A DNA stretch of 64,000 bases from positions 949,481 through 1,013,480 of the forward strand of contig MU004232.1 in the NCBI GenBank assembly GCA_010405405.1, read 5' to 3'. Positions 36,316 to 46,529 of the stretch are shown in pieces. Both the position numbers and the translations under genes were made by a program. The notes under the pieces were generated by a model that saw only the letters and a program-made list of their open reading frames with translations, was not told where the DNA came from and searched no databases. The stretch is from Microthyrium microscopicum. Its lineage: Eukaryota; Ascomycota; Dothideomycetes; Microthyriales; Microthyriaceae. Every line of letters begins with the position of its first letter. Positions within the stretch are counted from its first letter, which is position 1.

Positions 36316-36757
36316 TGATGAGCGTTTTATGTTTTTTTCTACTGTTTATTCTATGATACCTTATATAACGACATGGTTTCGGTAAAGACGCAAGGGATTT
36401 TGGTGCGTTCTGGCAGTTGGATATACCCACACTTGACAGAAAAGTTCCGCAAGTCGGAAGCTTTGTATAGCGGTGCATTTGAAAATTAGGGGCTGTTTGT
36501 ATATTCATAACATCTTGAAAGATATCTCGCAGATGGTTGGCTTTCAAGTCATCGTCCCTGGCTTTTCAGGAGCCTGAAATTTATGTAAAATGAATTGAGA
36601 TTATTTCTCGTCGCAAAGTAACTTCATAGCCTTGACTAGTCCTGCCTGGACTTGGTCAAGGTTGCCTAAATGCTAGTAGTTGTGGTATCAAAGGGTAAAT
36701 AATAATAACATGTTGAGGAGAGAGTAGTCTTCCTTTTTGAACCACTTCATCGCATAC
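36316..36757. other. Convergent 3' region abp2 / cyc2
   Basis: Only 3' ends are expected here. No gene seen; AT-rich with no clear repeat. Confidence 0.4.
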
Positions 36758-37867
36758 TCAAAGTTTCCATACTTTCCAGCCATGTAAATCCATCTCGCCC
36801 AATGCACCGCCTATCGGCCCCTGCTTCTCCTGTCCACCTTCTAATCTTTTCCGACCAGCCCAGTAATCGATAAATCCCTGTGGGCCAGAAACTAGTATCA
36901 GCTTTGCGCCTGGCCGTCCACTCGATGGTGTTTGTACTGCACCCTCCACTGGCTTCGCCGCAGCAGCGAGTATGCTCCGCACATGGCTATGCTTTATAAA
37001 CGTATCTTCCTCATCCACGAAATACTCCACGCGCAATGCGCCAGTGGCCACACGCGTTTGCATTTCTTCGAGGATTTGCACCACCAACCCTTTCTCTTCT
37101 GGTTTGACTTCTTCTTTCTTCACCGCTGAAGTCTTGGAGCTCCATAACTTGTCTAACATTCCTCCCGACGCTGCTTTAGCTATTGGCGCACCGACACATT
37201 CTTCCCGTCGTCTATTTGCCCATAATATCGTGATGCGCGCATCTCTCCGCTGGCTTAGTATGTGCGCTACTTGCATTGCTGGACTTATCCCCGTCCCGCC
37301 TGCTAAGACGAGGACTTCGTCTACATGTGATGGTATACGCACATCCTGATATGGGCCTCGTAGGGAGACGTCGGCTGCGGGGGGTAGGGAATGGAGGTAT
37401 GTGGTCATTTCACCATTGGCTTCCTTTCGTATCAACAGATGAATATCTGCGCTCGCATCGCTATGTGAATTCGGCGGCGTCTCGTAGCCCGGTGCTCGTC
37501 CATTCAGCACGCCTGAGGGTGGAAGAGGTGTATATTCGCGGCCGATTTGGAGTTGTGGTTGTTTCGCTTGTACGCTCCACAAACTACTTGCGGAACTCCA
37601 TACATCGCTTAATTGGCTCGCGGCTAAAGGTGAGGAAGGTGGGCGGAGTATGAAGATGGAGGATGTGGCGGATATGGGGTGTTTGGCAATGAGGGTGTAG
37701 GGTGTGAATGTTGTGGGGTTCAGGGCGAGTTGTCGACGCCGTTGGTAGTCGGTGTAGTAGAGGGGCGCATAGTAGCCGACGCCGAGGGCGGAAGAGCAGG
37801 CGAGGAGGGAGACGATGGGGCGGGCGCGGAGGTGGAAGAGGAGGGAGGAGAAGTAGGTGGAGGTCAT
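36758..37867 (-). CDS. cyc2: Cyc2-like mitochondrial NAD(P)H flavin reductase
   Basis: Single exon, 369 aa, genuine ATG. An N-terminal hydrophobic helix (residues 14-35, RARPIVSLLACSSALGVGYY) anchors it, followed by the ferredoxin-NADP reductase fold: FAD-binding RxYT variant GREYTPLPP, then MTTYLHSLPPAADVSLRGPY, and NAD-binding VLVLAGGTGISPAMQVAHIL and LILVSGPQGFIDYWAG. Length and architecture match yeast Cyc2p (366 aa), the inner-membrane flavoprotein that helps keep haem and apocytochrome c reduced for haem attachment. NADH-cytochrome b5 reductase (Mcr1) is the alternative, but Mcr1 is shorter (about 300 aa) and lacks the long insert between the NAD motifs (KTSAVKKEEVKPEEK) seen here. Confidence 0.8.
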   Translation of the reverse strand: MTSTYFSSLLFHLRARPIVSLLACSSALGVGYYAPLYYTDYQRRRQLALNPTTFTPYTLIAKHPISATSSIFILRPPSSPLAASQLSDVWSSASSLWSVQAKQPQLQIGREYTPLPPSGVLNGRAPGYETPPNSHSDASADIHLLIRKEANGEMTTYLHSLPPAADVSLRGPYQDVRIPSHVDEVLVLAGGTGISPAMQVAHILSQRRDARITILWANRRREECVGAPIAKAASGGMLDKLWSSKTSAVKKEEVKPEEKGLVVQILEEMQTRVATGALRVEYFVDEEDTFIKHSHVRSILAAAAKPVEGAVQTPSSGRPGAKLILVSGPQGFIDYWAGRKRLEGGQEKQGPIGGALGEMDLHGWKVWKL

Positions 37868-39369
37868 TGTGGTGTTGTTGATGCGGATGTTGTTGCGGTT
37901 GGATCAATTGGTATGCGCTCATGCGGTTGTGGGTCGGAAAGTCATGGCGAGGCCGGATTGCGGAGGGCTCCTTAGAATAGCATGCTATTAAAGCTCAGTG
38001 GGTATAGCTGTTGGAAATAATGATTTAGATGTGGCGAGAGGAGATTTCGTGGTATGTCATTGATACTGAGCTCGAAAGGTTTGCTTGGAGCTTGGTGGTT
38101 GTAGAAGCTTACTAGTGTTTACTTTACCCCTTAGCGTATTGTTTTATGGCAAGCAAGCGCTAGCTGTACAGTACATGTTGAACTAGCGTCTTGGCTTCGT
38201 ATCAACGAGGCTATCATTAGTGAGTCCATAATTCATATTTTCGATCTCAGACAATAAACCTCTGAGACAGTTATCATCATGTGTTCACTAGCCAAACAGA
38301 GGAGTTGATTGTATCGTCAGGCGGATTGCCGATTTCAATTTAGCCCAGTTTGCCTGACGGAAGGGCGGCATTAATGAAGATACCTAGGTATAGTAGAAAG
38401 TGTAGAGGTACTCCGTAGTACAAAGCCAATAAAAGAACTGTGAAGCAAATTATCTCGCCGATGGACCGACCGACCTTGAATACAATGAATTGATCAGGCT
38501 CAAACCGGTTTGGGATCAGCTGACATTTGCTATTGGAAGGGAAGTTAGGGGCCAATCACAAGTCGCTGGATCCCTGCCTCTTTCGTATCGCTCCTTCCCA
38601 AGCGAGTAGATCCCTGTCACTAGCAGCTGCTGGCAGCCTGTCAGCCTGAGTCCGCCAAAATCCGCAAAACGCAAGAACCAACGACCCTCCCAGACTGCGA
38701 AGTCACGTTCATCCAAAGCTCCTTCTTCAATTCCTCTCATACCATTACCGACCTCCCAGCAATACGATATTTGATTCTTGATTGTCGTTTGTGACTGAGC
38801 TGATAATCCAACTAGCTGATTTCCGCTTCAAATTCCTTCGCGCAAAGTTTGCTTTGGTCAGTTATCTCAACATCTCGAAAAGGCATCACGGGACGTCCAT
38901 CCATCCATCCATCCATCCATCCATCCAAGACAAGTCATGTGAGCAAATTCTTACCCGTGCTCCTCATTCATAGCGTTGGCTAGCGATGGAAGCAATCGTT
39001 GGAGATGATCAGTGCGACCTCATCATATTCCTCTTTGGAGGTTCAGGTCAGCTCATGATCTCGCGCGCGCCGCTGCTGACTTGTCATGATTTTATTCATC
39101 TCAGCTCAAGTCAGTTTGGCGTCGCAGCGTGTTCCATCTCGCAACCATCTCGATGAATCTGATCTTTCATAAATTATTTTGACAAACACTCGTCGCTAAT
39201 ATCAAGCTTTACAGTTGTCAGCAAGTCTTACGCAGGCCTTTCTCTGCCCGAATTATAGGCTCTCGTCTACTCAAAGCTGACTATTTAGGCTGCCTCTGTA
39301 CAGGTATATACCACTTTCAAGCAACATCATCACACTGGAGCTAACATCATTTTAGCTTAAACTCTCAGA
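37868..39369. promoter_or_regulatory. Divergent intergenic region cyc2 / cbf1
   Basis: 1.5 kb, no credible gene. It holds a CCAT microsatellite and a leader with several upstream ATGs ahead of cbf1. No CACGTG motif was noticed in it. Confidence 0.45.
38897..38926. repeat. (CCAT)n microsatellite, about 7.5 copies
   Basis: Uninterrupted run of the tetranucleotide CCAT over 30 bp in the leader or promoter of cbf1. Likely length-polymorphic between strains. Confidence 0.95.
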
Positions 39370-40229
39370 ATGGCTCCTGGAGAATCTGCCTCGTCTAATA
39401 AGCGCAAGCGCGGTGGAGCTGATCAGGGTGCTTCTAGGCCATCACCATCTGCTCGTCCCTCATCTTCTCATGATGATGCAAATGCTGCCCAATCTGCCTA
39501 CGACGAAGGGTTAGGCCAGATCATTGCGCACAACAATGGTACGCATAACCATCTGAGCGGGCCCAGTACTAGTGTTGCTGCCGAGACAGCTGCCGCGGCT
39601 TTGACGCACTATCAAGTTCCAGCATCATTTGAGCCGGGTGCACAGTCTGCTGGAGATTCAAGCAACCCCTTTGGCCTAGACCATAGGGACTTTGGACTGG
39701 ATTCTCTTAAAGATGGACATCCATCAGGGCCACAAGGTCCACAGCAAGGAAGTCCCCAGACTCCAGCCTCTGGTTCCAAACCTGCTGTCGGATCTGAAGA
39801 ATGGCATAGGGTTCGACGTGATAACCACAAAGAAGGTATGTTGTCCCAAAGTGTACATCAACCAACTACCACTAACAATGCTTAGTTGAGCGTCGCCGGC
39901 GTGAAGCAATCAACGAAGGGATTAATGAACTCTCCAAAATTGTGCCAGGCTGCGAGAAGAACAAAGGCTCCATCCTACAACGAGCGGTCCAATACATCGG
40001 ACAACTCAAAGAAAATGAACAACAAAACATCGAAAAGTGGACTCTCGAAAAACTCCTTCTTGATCAGGCCATTACCGAGTTGACCTCTACGGCAGAACGG
40101 TTGAAGAATGACTCGAAATTCTACCAACGTGAGCGAGACATATACAAGCGGGCCTGTGAAGAGAACGGTACAGTTCCACCAGAAATGAAAGAGCTGGAGA
40201 ACGAAGGCAAAAGTAGCATCGAAGAATAG
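39370..40229 (+). CDS. cbf1: bHLH transcription factor Cbf1/CPF1 type
   Basis: Exons 39370-39835 and 39886-40229 (50-bp intron), 269 aa. The basic-helix-loop-helix region is created by the splice: RRDNHKE|VERRRREAINEG, then INELSKIVPGCEKNKGSILQ and RAVQYIGQLKENE. His, Glu and Arg of the H-x-x-x-E-x-x-R basic motif are present, so CACGTG binding is expected. A leucine-zipper-like helix follows (EKLLLDQAITELTSTAERLK). In yeast Cbf1 binds centromere CDEI and sulfur-gene promoters; in filamentous fungi the homologue is a general E-box factor. The N-terminal half is disordered with an NKRKRGG basic patch. Immediately behind the TAG stop the same frame remains open for 127 codons (see separate entry). 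Confidence 0.93.
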
Positions 40230-40613
40230 GCTTCTTCGGTGCGCTCAACCTCTGTACATCCGCTGATGGAGTCGCAACAGGGCTCGAATTCAATCTTGAC
40301 TCGACCCAAACTACCTGAAGAGCACTACGAGCAAAGCGCAATGACTGCACATTCTACTGATTCTCCGCGCTTCGACTACGCTGAAAATTCCGACCTGCAT
40401 CCGCATCATCATCCAGCATCCGATAATGGCAAAGAATATCTAAAACTACAAGACGTTCACGACGCCACATCCCATGCGGATAACACTACACAACCCCCCG
40501 AAGACCATGACGATCGCCGATTGGCACACGACTCGGAAGATCTAGTGGCCCATTACGCTCATCAAGCGGCCAGAGAAGCCTTCCGCCACGAGTACGGCGA
40601 TTACGGTTATTAG
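40230..40613 (+). other. In-frame open extension behind the cbf1 stop codon
   Basis: Same reading frame as cbf1 exon 2, separated from it only by the TAG at 40227-40229. It encodes 127 residues, hydrophilic and low-complexity (HPHHHPASDNGKEYLKLQD; DDRRLAHDSEDLVAHYAHQA; REAFRHEYGDYGY), then TAG. The composition looks like an intrinsically disordered protein tail rather than 3' UTR. The first internal ATG is at 40266. Possible readings: stop-codon read-through, a sequence error or recent nonsense change, or a separate small gene. I found no splice pair that would remove the stop and keep the frame. Confidence 0.4.
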
Positions 40614-41241
40614 TCAGATTTGCAGCTGGCGTTCTCTAGGTTATGAAAGGACATGGCGCTGGCGTTAGACGATGGTTATTTATCTTGTTGTTCCCACAAC
40701 CAAGCTTATACGGGTTTGTTTATGCTGTAGATATTTCTTGAGGGTACAAGTTGGCCCAATCCCTTTTGATGGGGTGGTGTCGTACCTCGTTTCCTATTTG
40801 TTACTCAAATGCCAACGATCAATGCAATCAGAATAATACTTCAAAGCAACCATTTTGTTCGTTAAACATTTTCTAACGTTCCGCATAGTGCAGTCTTTCC
40901 TTTTCGACGCAGACATCAAATACCACTTGGTAGCGTTCACTGACGTCGTGTGCCGAGAAGCATTGGTCCAAATTGATAACCCCTCTCATTTTGCCTCAAC
41001 TCTGAGAACTTCACATCCTTCCCATATCATCACATCTGAGGCAAGTTCTACATCAATTTATTTGACACAAATCGGTTTAAATACTAGAGCGTTCTGGAGC
41101 AAGGTTCATAGGAAGTCTAGAAATTGCTGCACTCCTACAACAAGTTCGACATACCCAGAGCTAAAGAGAAGATCCCCATCTACACATCTCTATATCAATC
41201 TAGGAATTAAACTTCGTATCAACCGGTCCACCAAAGTCAGC
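40614..41241. other. Intergenic, tda3-like promoter side
   Basis: The frame of the downstream gene is open from 40855 but begins without an ATG and shows no family resemblance until 41242. No other gene seen. Confidence 0.4.
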
Positions 41242-42429
41242 ATGTCAACCCAGGCCGACCCAGGCTCGAGCATAGTCATCATAGGTGGCGGCATCATAGG
41301 AGTCTGTACCGCCTACTTCCTAGCAACTCACCCAAAATACGATCCGTCAAAACACACTATTACAATCCTCGAAGCATCCTCAATCGCCTCTGCCGCGTCC
41401 GGCAACGCAGGTGGTCTCCTCGCACTCTGGGCTTACCCTAGCTGTATTGTCCCTCTCAGCTTCAAACTCCATGCCGAGCTCGCAAAAGAACTAAATGGCG
41501 CTGAGCGCTGGGGCTACCGGAGTGTCCAATGCGGCGAAATCACAGCCGTCACGTCCGCTAGCAAAATCTCCAGCAAAGGCAATGGCAATCTAGGCAAAGA
41601 ACACAGCAAGACCAAGAAAGGCTCCAAAGCCACTCTCCCTAAGGACCTGCTCTCCTGGCTCAACCCATCCACCATAACCGCCTACGATCCCATGAGCTCT
41701 CCCGGCCACACTGCCCAAGTCCACCCACGACTCTTCACCAAAGCGATCGCATCCGAAGCACAAAGGAACGGCGTCACCATCACCATCGGCCGCGCCACAG
41801 CACTAAACACCAATTCCACCGGTGCCATCGAGTCCATCTCATACGACGACGCCGGCTCAAGCAAAACTCTCCCTGCCTCGACCGTTATCGTAGCAGCAGG
41901 CCCTTGGTCCTCCACCCTCCTTCCAGCCCTTCCATCCAGCACAGTCCGCGCCCATAGCATAATTATCCGCACTAAGGCGCCAGTCAGCGCCCATGCCCTC
42001 TTCACTTCCATATCAACCTCTCCCCGAAGCACAGCCGCAACACCAGAGATCTATCCCCGGCCCGACGGCACAGTCTACGCCTGCGGTGCCACCGACTCTG
42101 CTGCATCCCTCCCCCAGCTAGCCAGCAATGTGTCCATCGACGAGTCGCAAATCAGCGCCCTTCATCAGCAGATTAGTTCCGTGAGTCCTGTGTTAGCTGA
42201 CGCAGATCTCGAAGCAAAACAAGCGTGTTATCTACCCAATATGGAGGATGGGGGTGGCCCCGTGGTGGGACGGACGAAGACGAAGGGCGTGTTGGTGGCG
42301 ACGGGACACACGTGTTGGGGGATTCAGAATAGTTGTGGAACGGGGAAGGTTGTTAGTGAGATGGTTTGGGAGGGTGAGGCGAGAAGTGCGGATGTGAGAG
42401 AGTTGGATCCTGGGTTGTGGGGTCTTTGA
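41242..42429 (+). CDS. tda3: Tda3-like FAD-dependent oxidoreductase (DAO fold)
   Basis: Single exon, 395 aa. The start was chosen because the Rossmann FAD motif (SIVIIGGGIIGVCTAYFLAT) then lies at residues 10-28. It is followed by ILEASSIASAASGNAGGLLA, a central insertion rich in Lys/Ser (KISSKGNGNLGKEHSKTKKG), VIVAAGPWSSTLLPALPSS, PRPDGTVYACGATD, and the C-terminal FAD-contacting GHTCWGIQNSCGTGKVVSEM. This matches the fungal group of yeast Tda3, a D-amino-acid-oxidase-type flavoprotein connected with endosome-to-Golgi transport by genetics; the substrate is not known. Codon use is strongly C-ending in the middle of the gene, as in the lactonase gene. No signal peptide is seen. Confidence 0.85.
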   Translation: MSTQADPGSSIVIIGGGIIGVCTAYFLATHPKYDPSKHTITILEASSIASAASGNAGGLLALWAYPSCIVPLSFKLHAELAKELNGAERWGYRSVQCGEITAVTSASKISSKGNGNLGKEHSKTKKGSKATLPKDLLSWLNPSTITAYDPMSSPGHTAQVHPRLFTKAIASEAQRNGVTITIGRATALNTNSTGAIESISYDDAGSSKTLPASTVIVAAGPWSSTLLPALPSSTVRAHSIIIRTKAPVSAHALFTSISTSPRSTAATPEIYPRPDGTVYACGATDSAASLPQLASNVSIDESQISALHQQISSVSPVLADADLEAKQACYLPNMEDGGGPVVGRTKTKGVLVATGHTCWGIQNSCGTGKVVSEMVWEGEARSADVRELDPGLWGL

Positions 42430-42942
42430 TGGGGCGGTAAGAGTTGATGAGGTTGACTGGCTTAGGTGGCTAGAATCGTAGTAAGATTCTGTAAGTTGAC
42501 CTCGTAAATGTTGATATATTCGGAATGCCAAAACCAGGGGTGTCCCCCAGCGCGTTCGATGGCGCCCATAAAATGCGTTGCTGATCGAATGCAATGGTTC
42601 TCAACAGATGCGATGGACAAAACCAACAAAACCTCAGTGTAGTTTCATGATGTAAAACTGTATATAAACAAAGAAGGGAATCTACATGTGGCTACTATGG
42701 AGCCAGTGCTGTCTAAAGATAGGGATATCAAACATCTTCTAAACGACAGTAGGTTACTTGCCAGTAACCAGACCATCTAAAATCCCGCAGTGTATATCAA
42801 CCCAGCCTAATCTAGCATTCCACTATATAGAGGTAATCTCCCAAACGCCATCCAAAATCCAAAGAACACCATAAATGCAAGATTCCACAATACCCATAGC
42901 CAAAATTCTCATAACAGCCACGCCCCATATCCAATCCCAGAC
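42430..42942. other. Convergent 3' region tda3-like / 2EXR gene
   Basis: No gene. It contains a diverged copy of the foldback repeat (42555-42615) described separately. Confidence 0.45.
42555..42615. repeat. Diverged relative of the 43.8-kb foldback repeat
   Basis: A forward half (TTCGATGGCGCCCAT, compare TTCGGTGGCTCCCAT in the minisatellite) is followed after a short spacer by an inverted half (CTGATCGAATGCAATGG, compare TGATCGAGTGCGATGG). The same forward-then-inverted arrangement as in the intron array suggests common origin. Confidence 0.5.
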
Positions 42943-44311
42943 TCAAAGACCCTCCCCCAAATCCATGATCTGAATTCCCCAATCCTTCGTAACAGCCAAC
43001 GGCATTCTTCCCGAAACGAGGCCCAACCAGTCAGATCCATTAACCCCTTTCGGCAGTCCAGGCCAGCTACTAAAGAATCGACAACCCACTCTGCTGTCAT
43101 CTTTGTACCCCTTCATGCGGACCGCCCAACATTTTGGCGAGGAGCCACTTCCATTGTAGCAGAACATTTCACATATACCAGATCCGACCTGTTTAACGCC
43201 GCGGATCAACGGGCTGTCTTCGCAATTACTAGTTCCATAAGACACGCCCGACGGCGAGAAGAAGCGCATTTGAATTTCTGGGCCGCACAGCTTTCGAGAG
43301 CCAGGGGTGTGAAAGTGGTCGATGGTGGCTAGTAGAGCTGCCACGGCGGAGTTATGTGTTTCGAGGGAGATGGAGGCGCATATTGGACCGGAGGTCGCGG
43401 GTGTGAATGGTCTGATGGAGCTGTCGTCTGCGCGGGTATGTTGGCCTGTGAAGAAGCCGCCAATGTCGAGAGATGCCACCTTTGTGAGAAGCGTGGGGTA
43501 GATGTGTTGAAGGACGATGATTCCGTATGGGTAGCTGACGTGTAGCTTGAGAGGCTTGGAGTGCTTGAGGCCCATATAGTCTGCGAACTCGTCTCGGATC
43601 TGCTTGCAGGTTGCGACGAGGGCGTATGGTGCGACTTTGGGCATGCCTGCTGGAGGTTCGGCTGGGATGATATTGCCAAAGTAGCTAACAAACGTTAATA
43701 TGATATGACGATTGGCGGCAATGTCTTCGAGAATGACTAAATAAAATAAAGAATCATAAAACACGCTATGGGAGCCATCGAATTCGATGGGAATCACAGC
43801 ACTTGATCAAAGAACGCATGCGATGGCTCGCATAGCACTCGATCAGAAAGCGCATTCGGTGGCTCCCATCGCACTCGATCACACAACACATCCCATGGCT
43901 CCCATCGCACTCGATCAGACAAGGCATTCTATGAGAGCCATCAAGTGCGATGGGAGCCACCAGGAGTTTTCTGAAATTCAATGTAATCGCTAAAATTTGT
44001 GGAAAGTCTCACCTGTTCGTACGAGTCATCTCTGCCGCAACCGCAGAAGGGGTAGTAGACGGAGATGCGGGCGCTGGAGTGCGTGGTGGAGAGATTGTGG
44101 TTCGTGGAGCATAGGTAGTGAAATCCATGAGCTTCTCGTCTAGGCCATTATGTACGACGGGGATATGATCATATGGCAGCCCGGGGATGCGATGGGCGCT
44201 ATCAGAGTTGCTGGAGAGGATAGTACCGATTGTGAGTTCGTTGGAATCTTGTATCGCGAGCTCGTAGATTGCGAGCCGGATCTCAACTGGGAGGGTTAAG
44301 AAGGAAGGCAT
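42943..44311 (-). CDS. 2EXR/F-box-like protein of unknown function
   Basis: Exons in transcript order: 44311-44013 and 43684-42943, joined over a 328-bp intron (GTGAGA donor, GTTAG acceptor); 346 aa. It begins MPSFLTLPVEIRLAIYELAI, the leucine/arginine pattern of the fungal 2EXR (F-box-like) family, and the second exon contains the usual 'tCkqirdE' block (PYALVATCKQIRDEFADYMG). The rest is not recognised. Such proteins form large lineage-specific families in filamentous fungi; no substrate or partner is known. The intron is far longer than others here because it carries a tandem, foldback minisatellite. The repeat unit is 36 bp, so frames through it stay open, and retention or alternative exons are conceivable. 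Confidence 0.65.
43786..43962. repeat. Foldback minisatellite, four 36-bp units plus inverted unit
   Basis: Four diverged direct units start at 43786, 43822, 43858 and 43894, each built on GGCTCCCATCGCACTCGATC with a variable tail. They are followed by an inverted partial copy: GGCTCCCATCGCACT (43897-43911) pairs perfectly with AGTGCGATGGGAGCC (43944-43958), a 15-bp stem with a 32-base loop. The units at 43858 and 43894 could both pair with the right arm. The array lies inside the intron of the 2EXR gene. Confidence 0.9.
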
Positions 44312-44563
44312 TGTCCCCGGAAGTGTCAACTCGACGTCTGTTGGTGAATCTGGCAAGTGAATTTCGTACAAGATGAACCACAAAAGTATTGATATACTGG
44401 TGGAAGACGGATCAGATGGAGAGTATCAGAGTCGCCTGTGTGCCAAATGGTCGAAGATGTATTTCCAACAAGATCCAGTGGGGAGCGTTAGCAGTTCAAA
44501 TCTAGCTCTGTTTCCGATTTGAATTACGGTATCCGAAGCCAAAAACTAAACTACAATAGTCCT

Positions 44564-44597
44564 TAGCTCAAGCCTCATAAGCCTAGCTCAAGCCTCA
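44564..44597. repeat. Short direct repeat, 14 bp, period 20
   Basis: TAGCTCAAGCCTCA occurs at 44564 and again at 44584. Part of the decayed repeat-like stretch. Confidence 0.8.
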
Positions 44598-44727
44598 ATC
44601 CCTTTTAGAACAGAGCAACGCTAAGCTAGTCGAAAGGTATTAACGAATAATATTCTTTAGCTAAGAGAGATAGACAACGCTAGGCTTAATAGCGTTAAAG
44701 AACGCCTCTCCCGTCAATTCAATTCGA

Positions 44728-44764
44728 GTTCAAGGTCCTTGAACTGAGTTCAAGGGCCTTGAAC
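44728..44764. repeat. Two tandem 17-bp palindromes
   Basis: GTTCAAGGTCCTTGAAC (44728-44744) is a perfect palindrome around a central base; a near copy GTTCAAGGGCCTTGAAC starts at 44748. Immediately after it (44766-44775) is GGATTTGAAC, the reverse complement of an RNA polymerase III B-box core. Confidence 0.85.
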
Positions 44765-44826
44765 AGGATTTGAACTAGTTAACCTCTTTAGGAAGCGATC
44801 AGTTCCAACGGAGTATTCCGAGGTAG

Positions 44827-44840
44827 CAGGAATTGAACTG
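44827..44840 (-). other. tRNA T-arm-like motif (possible tRNA or SINE remnant)
   Basis: On the minus strand the sequence reads AGCAG TTCAATTC CTGCT, a 5-bp stem with an 8-base loop close to the B-box consensus GGTTCRANNCC. No matching acceptor stem, D-arm or anticodon arm was found upstream, so it is at most a fragment. Confidence 0.3.
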
Positions 44841-46529
44841 CTAACGCTGCCCAGTAGAAAGAACCAACGGGTTTCACAGAAAGATATACTTCCCCAGCTC
44901 TTTCAATTACCAGTCTATAAGTCGATCAGTTCCAGCACGAGTTAGTCAATAATTGCAATGCACTTCGATCGCAATGCCAGTCTGAATCGGGAGCAGCCAA
45001 CTGCACTCCGAAGACAAAAAGGTGGGAGATGAGTTGAAGATCAAGCTGATCAAGCCGAGAATGGAATTCAGGGTCCAAACACCAGACCCAAAAGGCCCAA
45101 ACAAGGGGTCAGGGCGCACGACCGAGATTGCAGAAGTGCTCGCGGACTGGTGCTGGATGCGGCTCAGGGTCCACAGCTCAAATTGGTGTCGTCTGATTGG
45201 CAATGTCAAGAGTCTAGAAGCCGGGATCCGGGCCACGCAGAAGATTTGGAAACGTGATCGTCGCTTCTGCAATGTTTCCCGATATCGTCCGTGAATGTAT
45301 GATAATTGGTGGATAAGATGATAGCTGAGCCGGTCGGCGTACGGATACTGATGATATGCTGTCTCTGCACCTTCTGGCTTCAAATTTCTTATATATTGAC
45401 TGCAGTCTGGAAAGTCGAAAGTATGGTGATATGAAGAAGCATCGGTCTCAAAGTCAGAGGACCAAGTCTTATACCATCCCATCAAGGGAGCAGCTCAGAT
45501 GGGAATATGCCACATGCTCTCGTGCACGGTCAACATGTCACTTTCAAGAATCGAAGCTGATAGGGTGTGCACTGTGCAGACGTCAAAGAGCAAACGAGAC
45601 AAGGTGAAGTTGATATTGACGTCTGGTTCCAAACGCCAACAGTGCGCAGTGCACGGAGCATTGGCGACAGATCTTTGCGGGAGAGCGGCCTCTAAGAGTA
45701 ATAGTGCTCATAAGGCTGGTTAGCAGCGGCCTCATAAACTAGCGAGTTGAACATCGTGAAGTGGCGCGAGTGGATGAACTGGATTAGAGCGCAAAAGTGG
45801 GCCAAGGTTGAGAAAGGTTGAGCACGGGCTAAGGTTTGCATCCAGACTTTCTCGTCAACTGCATGCAAAAGAAAGGAGGAAATGGGATAAATTGCTGCAC
45901 AGGTCACACAAGAGACAGACGGTTCGTGAGTTCAAGAGATGTGACACAAGACCACGGGATCAGTTTGAGCCATGAAATTCGAGACATTGCGTCCTGTTTG
46001 CTGGTTATGTCAAAATCTGGGATGATGTAGTTTTGGGCACTTCTGCTTGAGTCAATAGTCAGTGCCTACGCGTATATCGAGATATTGAAGGTATGCTCGT
46101 TATATTGTGCATTAACTAACAGGTAACATAAGTAGACGAAAGGGCAATCCGACACAAAAAAGAGAAGACAAAAATCATCCTAAGCTCCGTAATTCCCCAC
46201 CCAAGAGGTCTATCGTAAAAGTGTACCTGGTTTAATACTTGCAGCATACAAAGCTCAAGTATATTAATCGCACCAGCCTTATCAGCCACGCGAAAACCAA
46301 GCTATGTAATTAATCAGTGTTGAGATTTGAAAGAAAACAGCACAAACTCCCCCAATCCAAGTAGCCGCGTGGTGTCCAGTCAGTGCCATCGTCTCTCTTG
46401 AACATGGGAAGCTCTGCCCTTTTCATCTCTTCACGAATAGCCGCGCCAGCTTGCAGAACATTGACATTGATGCCTACAGATCCATTTCCCCTAATCAGCC
46501 AAAGAACATCGGTCAAGTGATCGAGTCCT

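Larger units (their letters stand above)
44312..46529. other. Gene-poor 2.2 kb stretch with repeat debris
   Basis: No recognised gene. 44560-44900 holds short direct repeats, palindromes and tRNA-like T-arm motifs. One open frame on minus (45482-44946, about 178 codons) has an ATG but no family resemblance, signal peptide or plausible splice partner, and I do not call it a gene. The composition of 44540-44720 (TAGCTA/CTAGCTTA-rich) suggests an old decayed repeat. Confidence 0.5.

Noticed and set aside
40087-40350. Antisense frame over the cbf1 3' end
   Set aside because: Non-ATG start and a mirror of the coding strand; no independent support.
43786-43962. Repeat array considered as a CRISPR
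   Set aside because: Fungal nuclear DNA; units are contiguous without unique spacers and are imperfect, so this is a minisatellite.
44946-45482. Open frame of about 178 codons on minus
   Set aside because: Has an ATG but no recognisable domain, signal peptide or splice partners, and lies in repeat-like debris.
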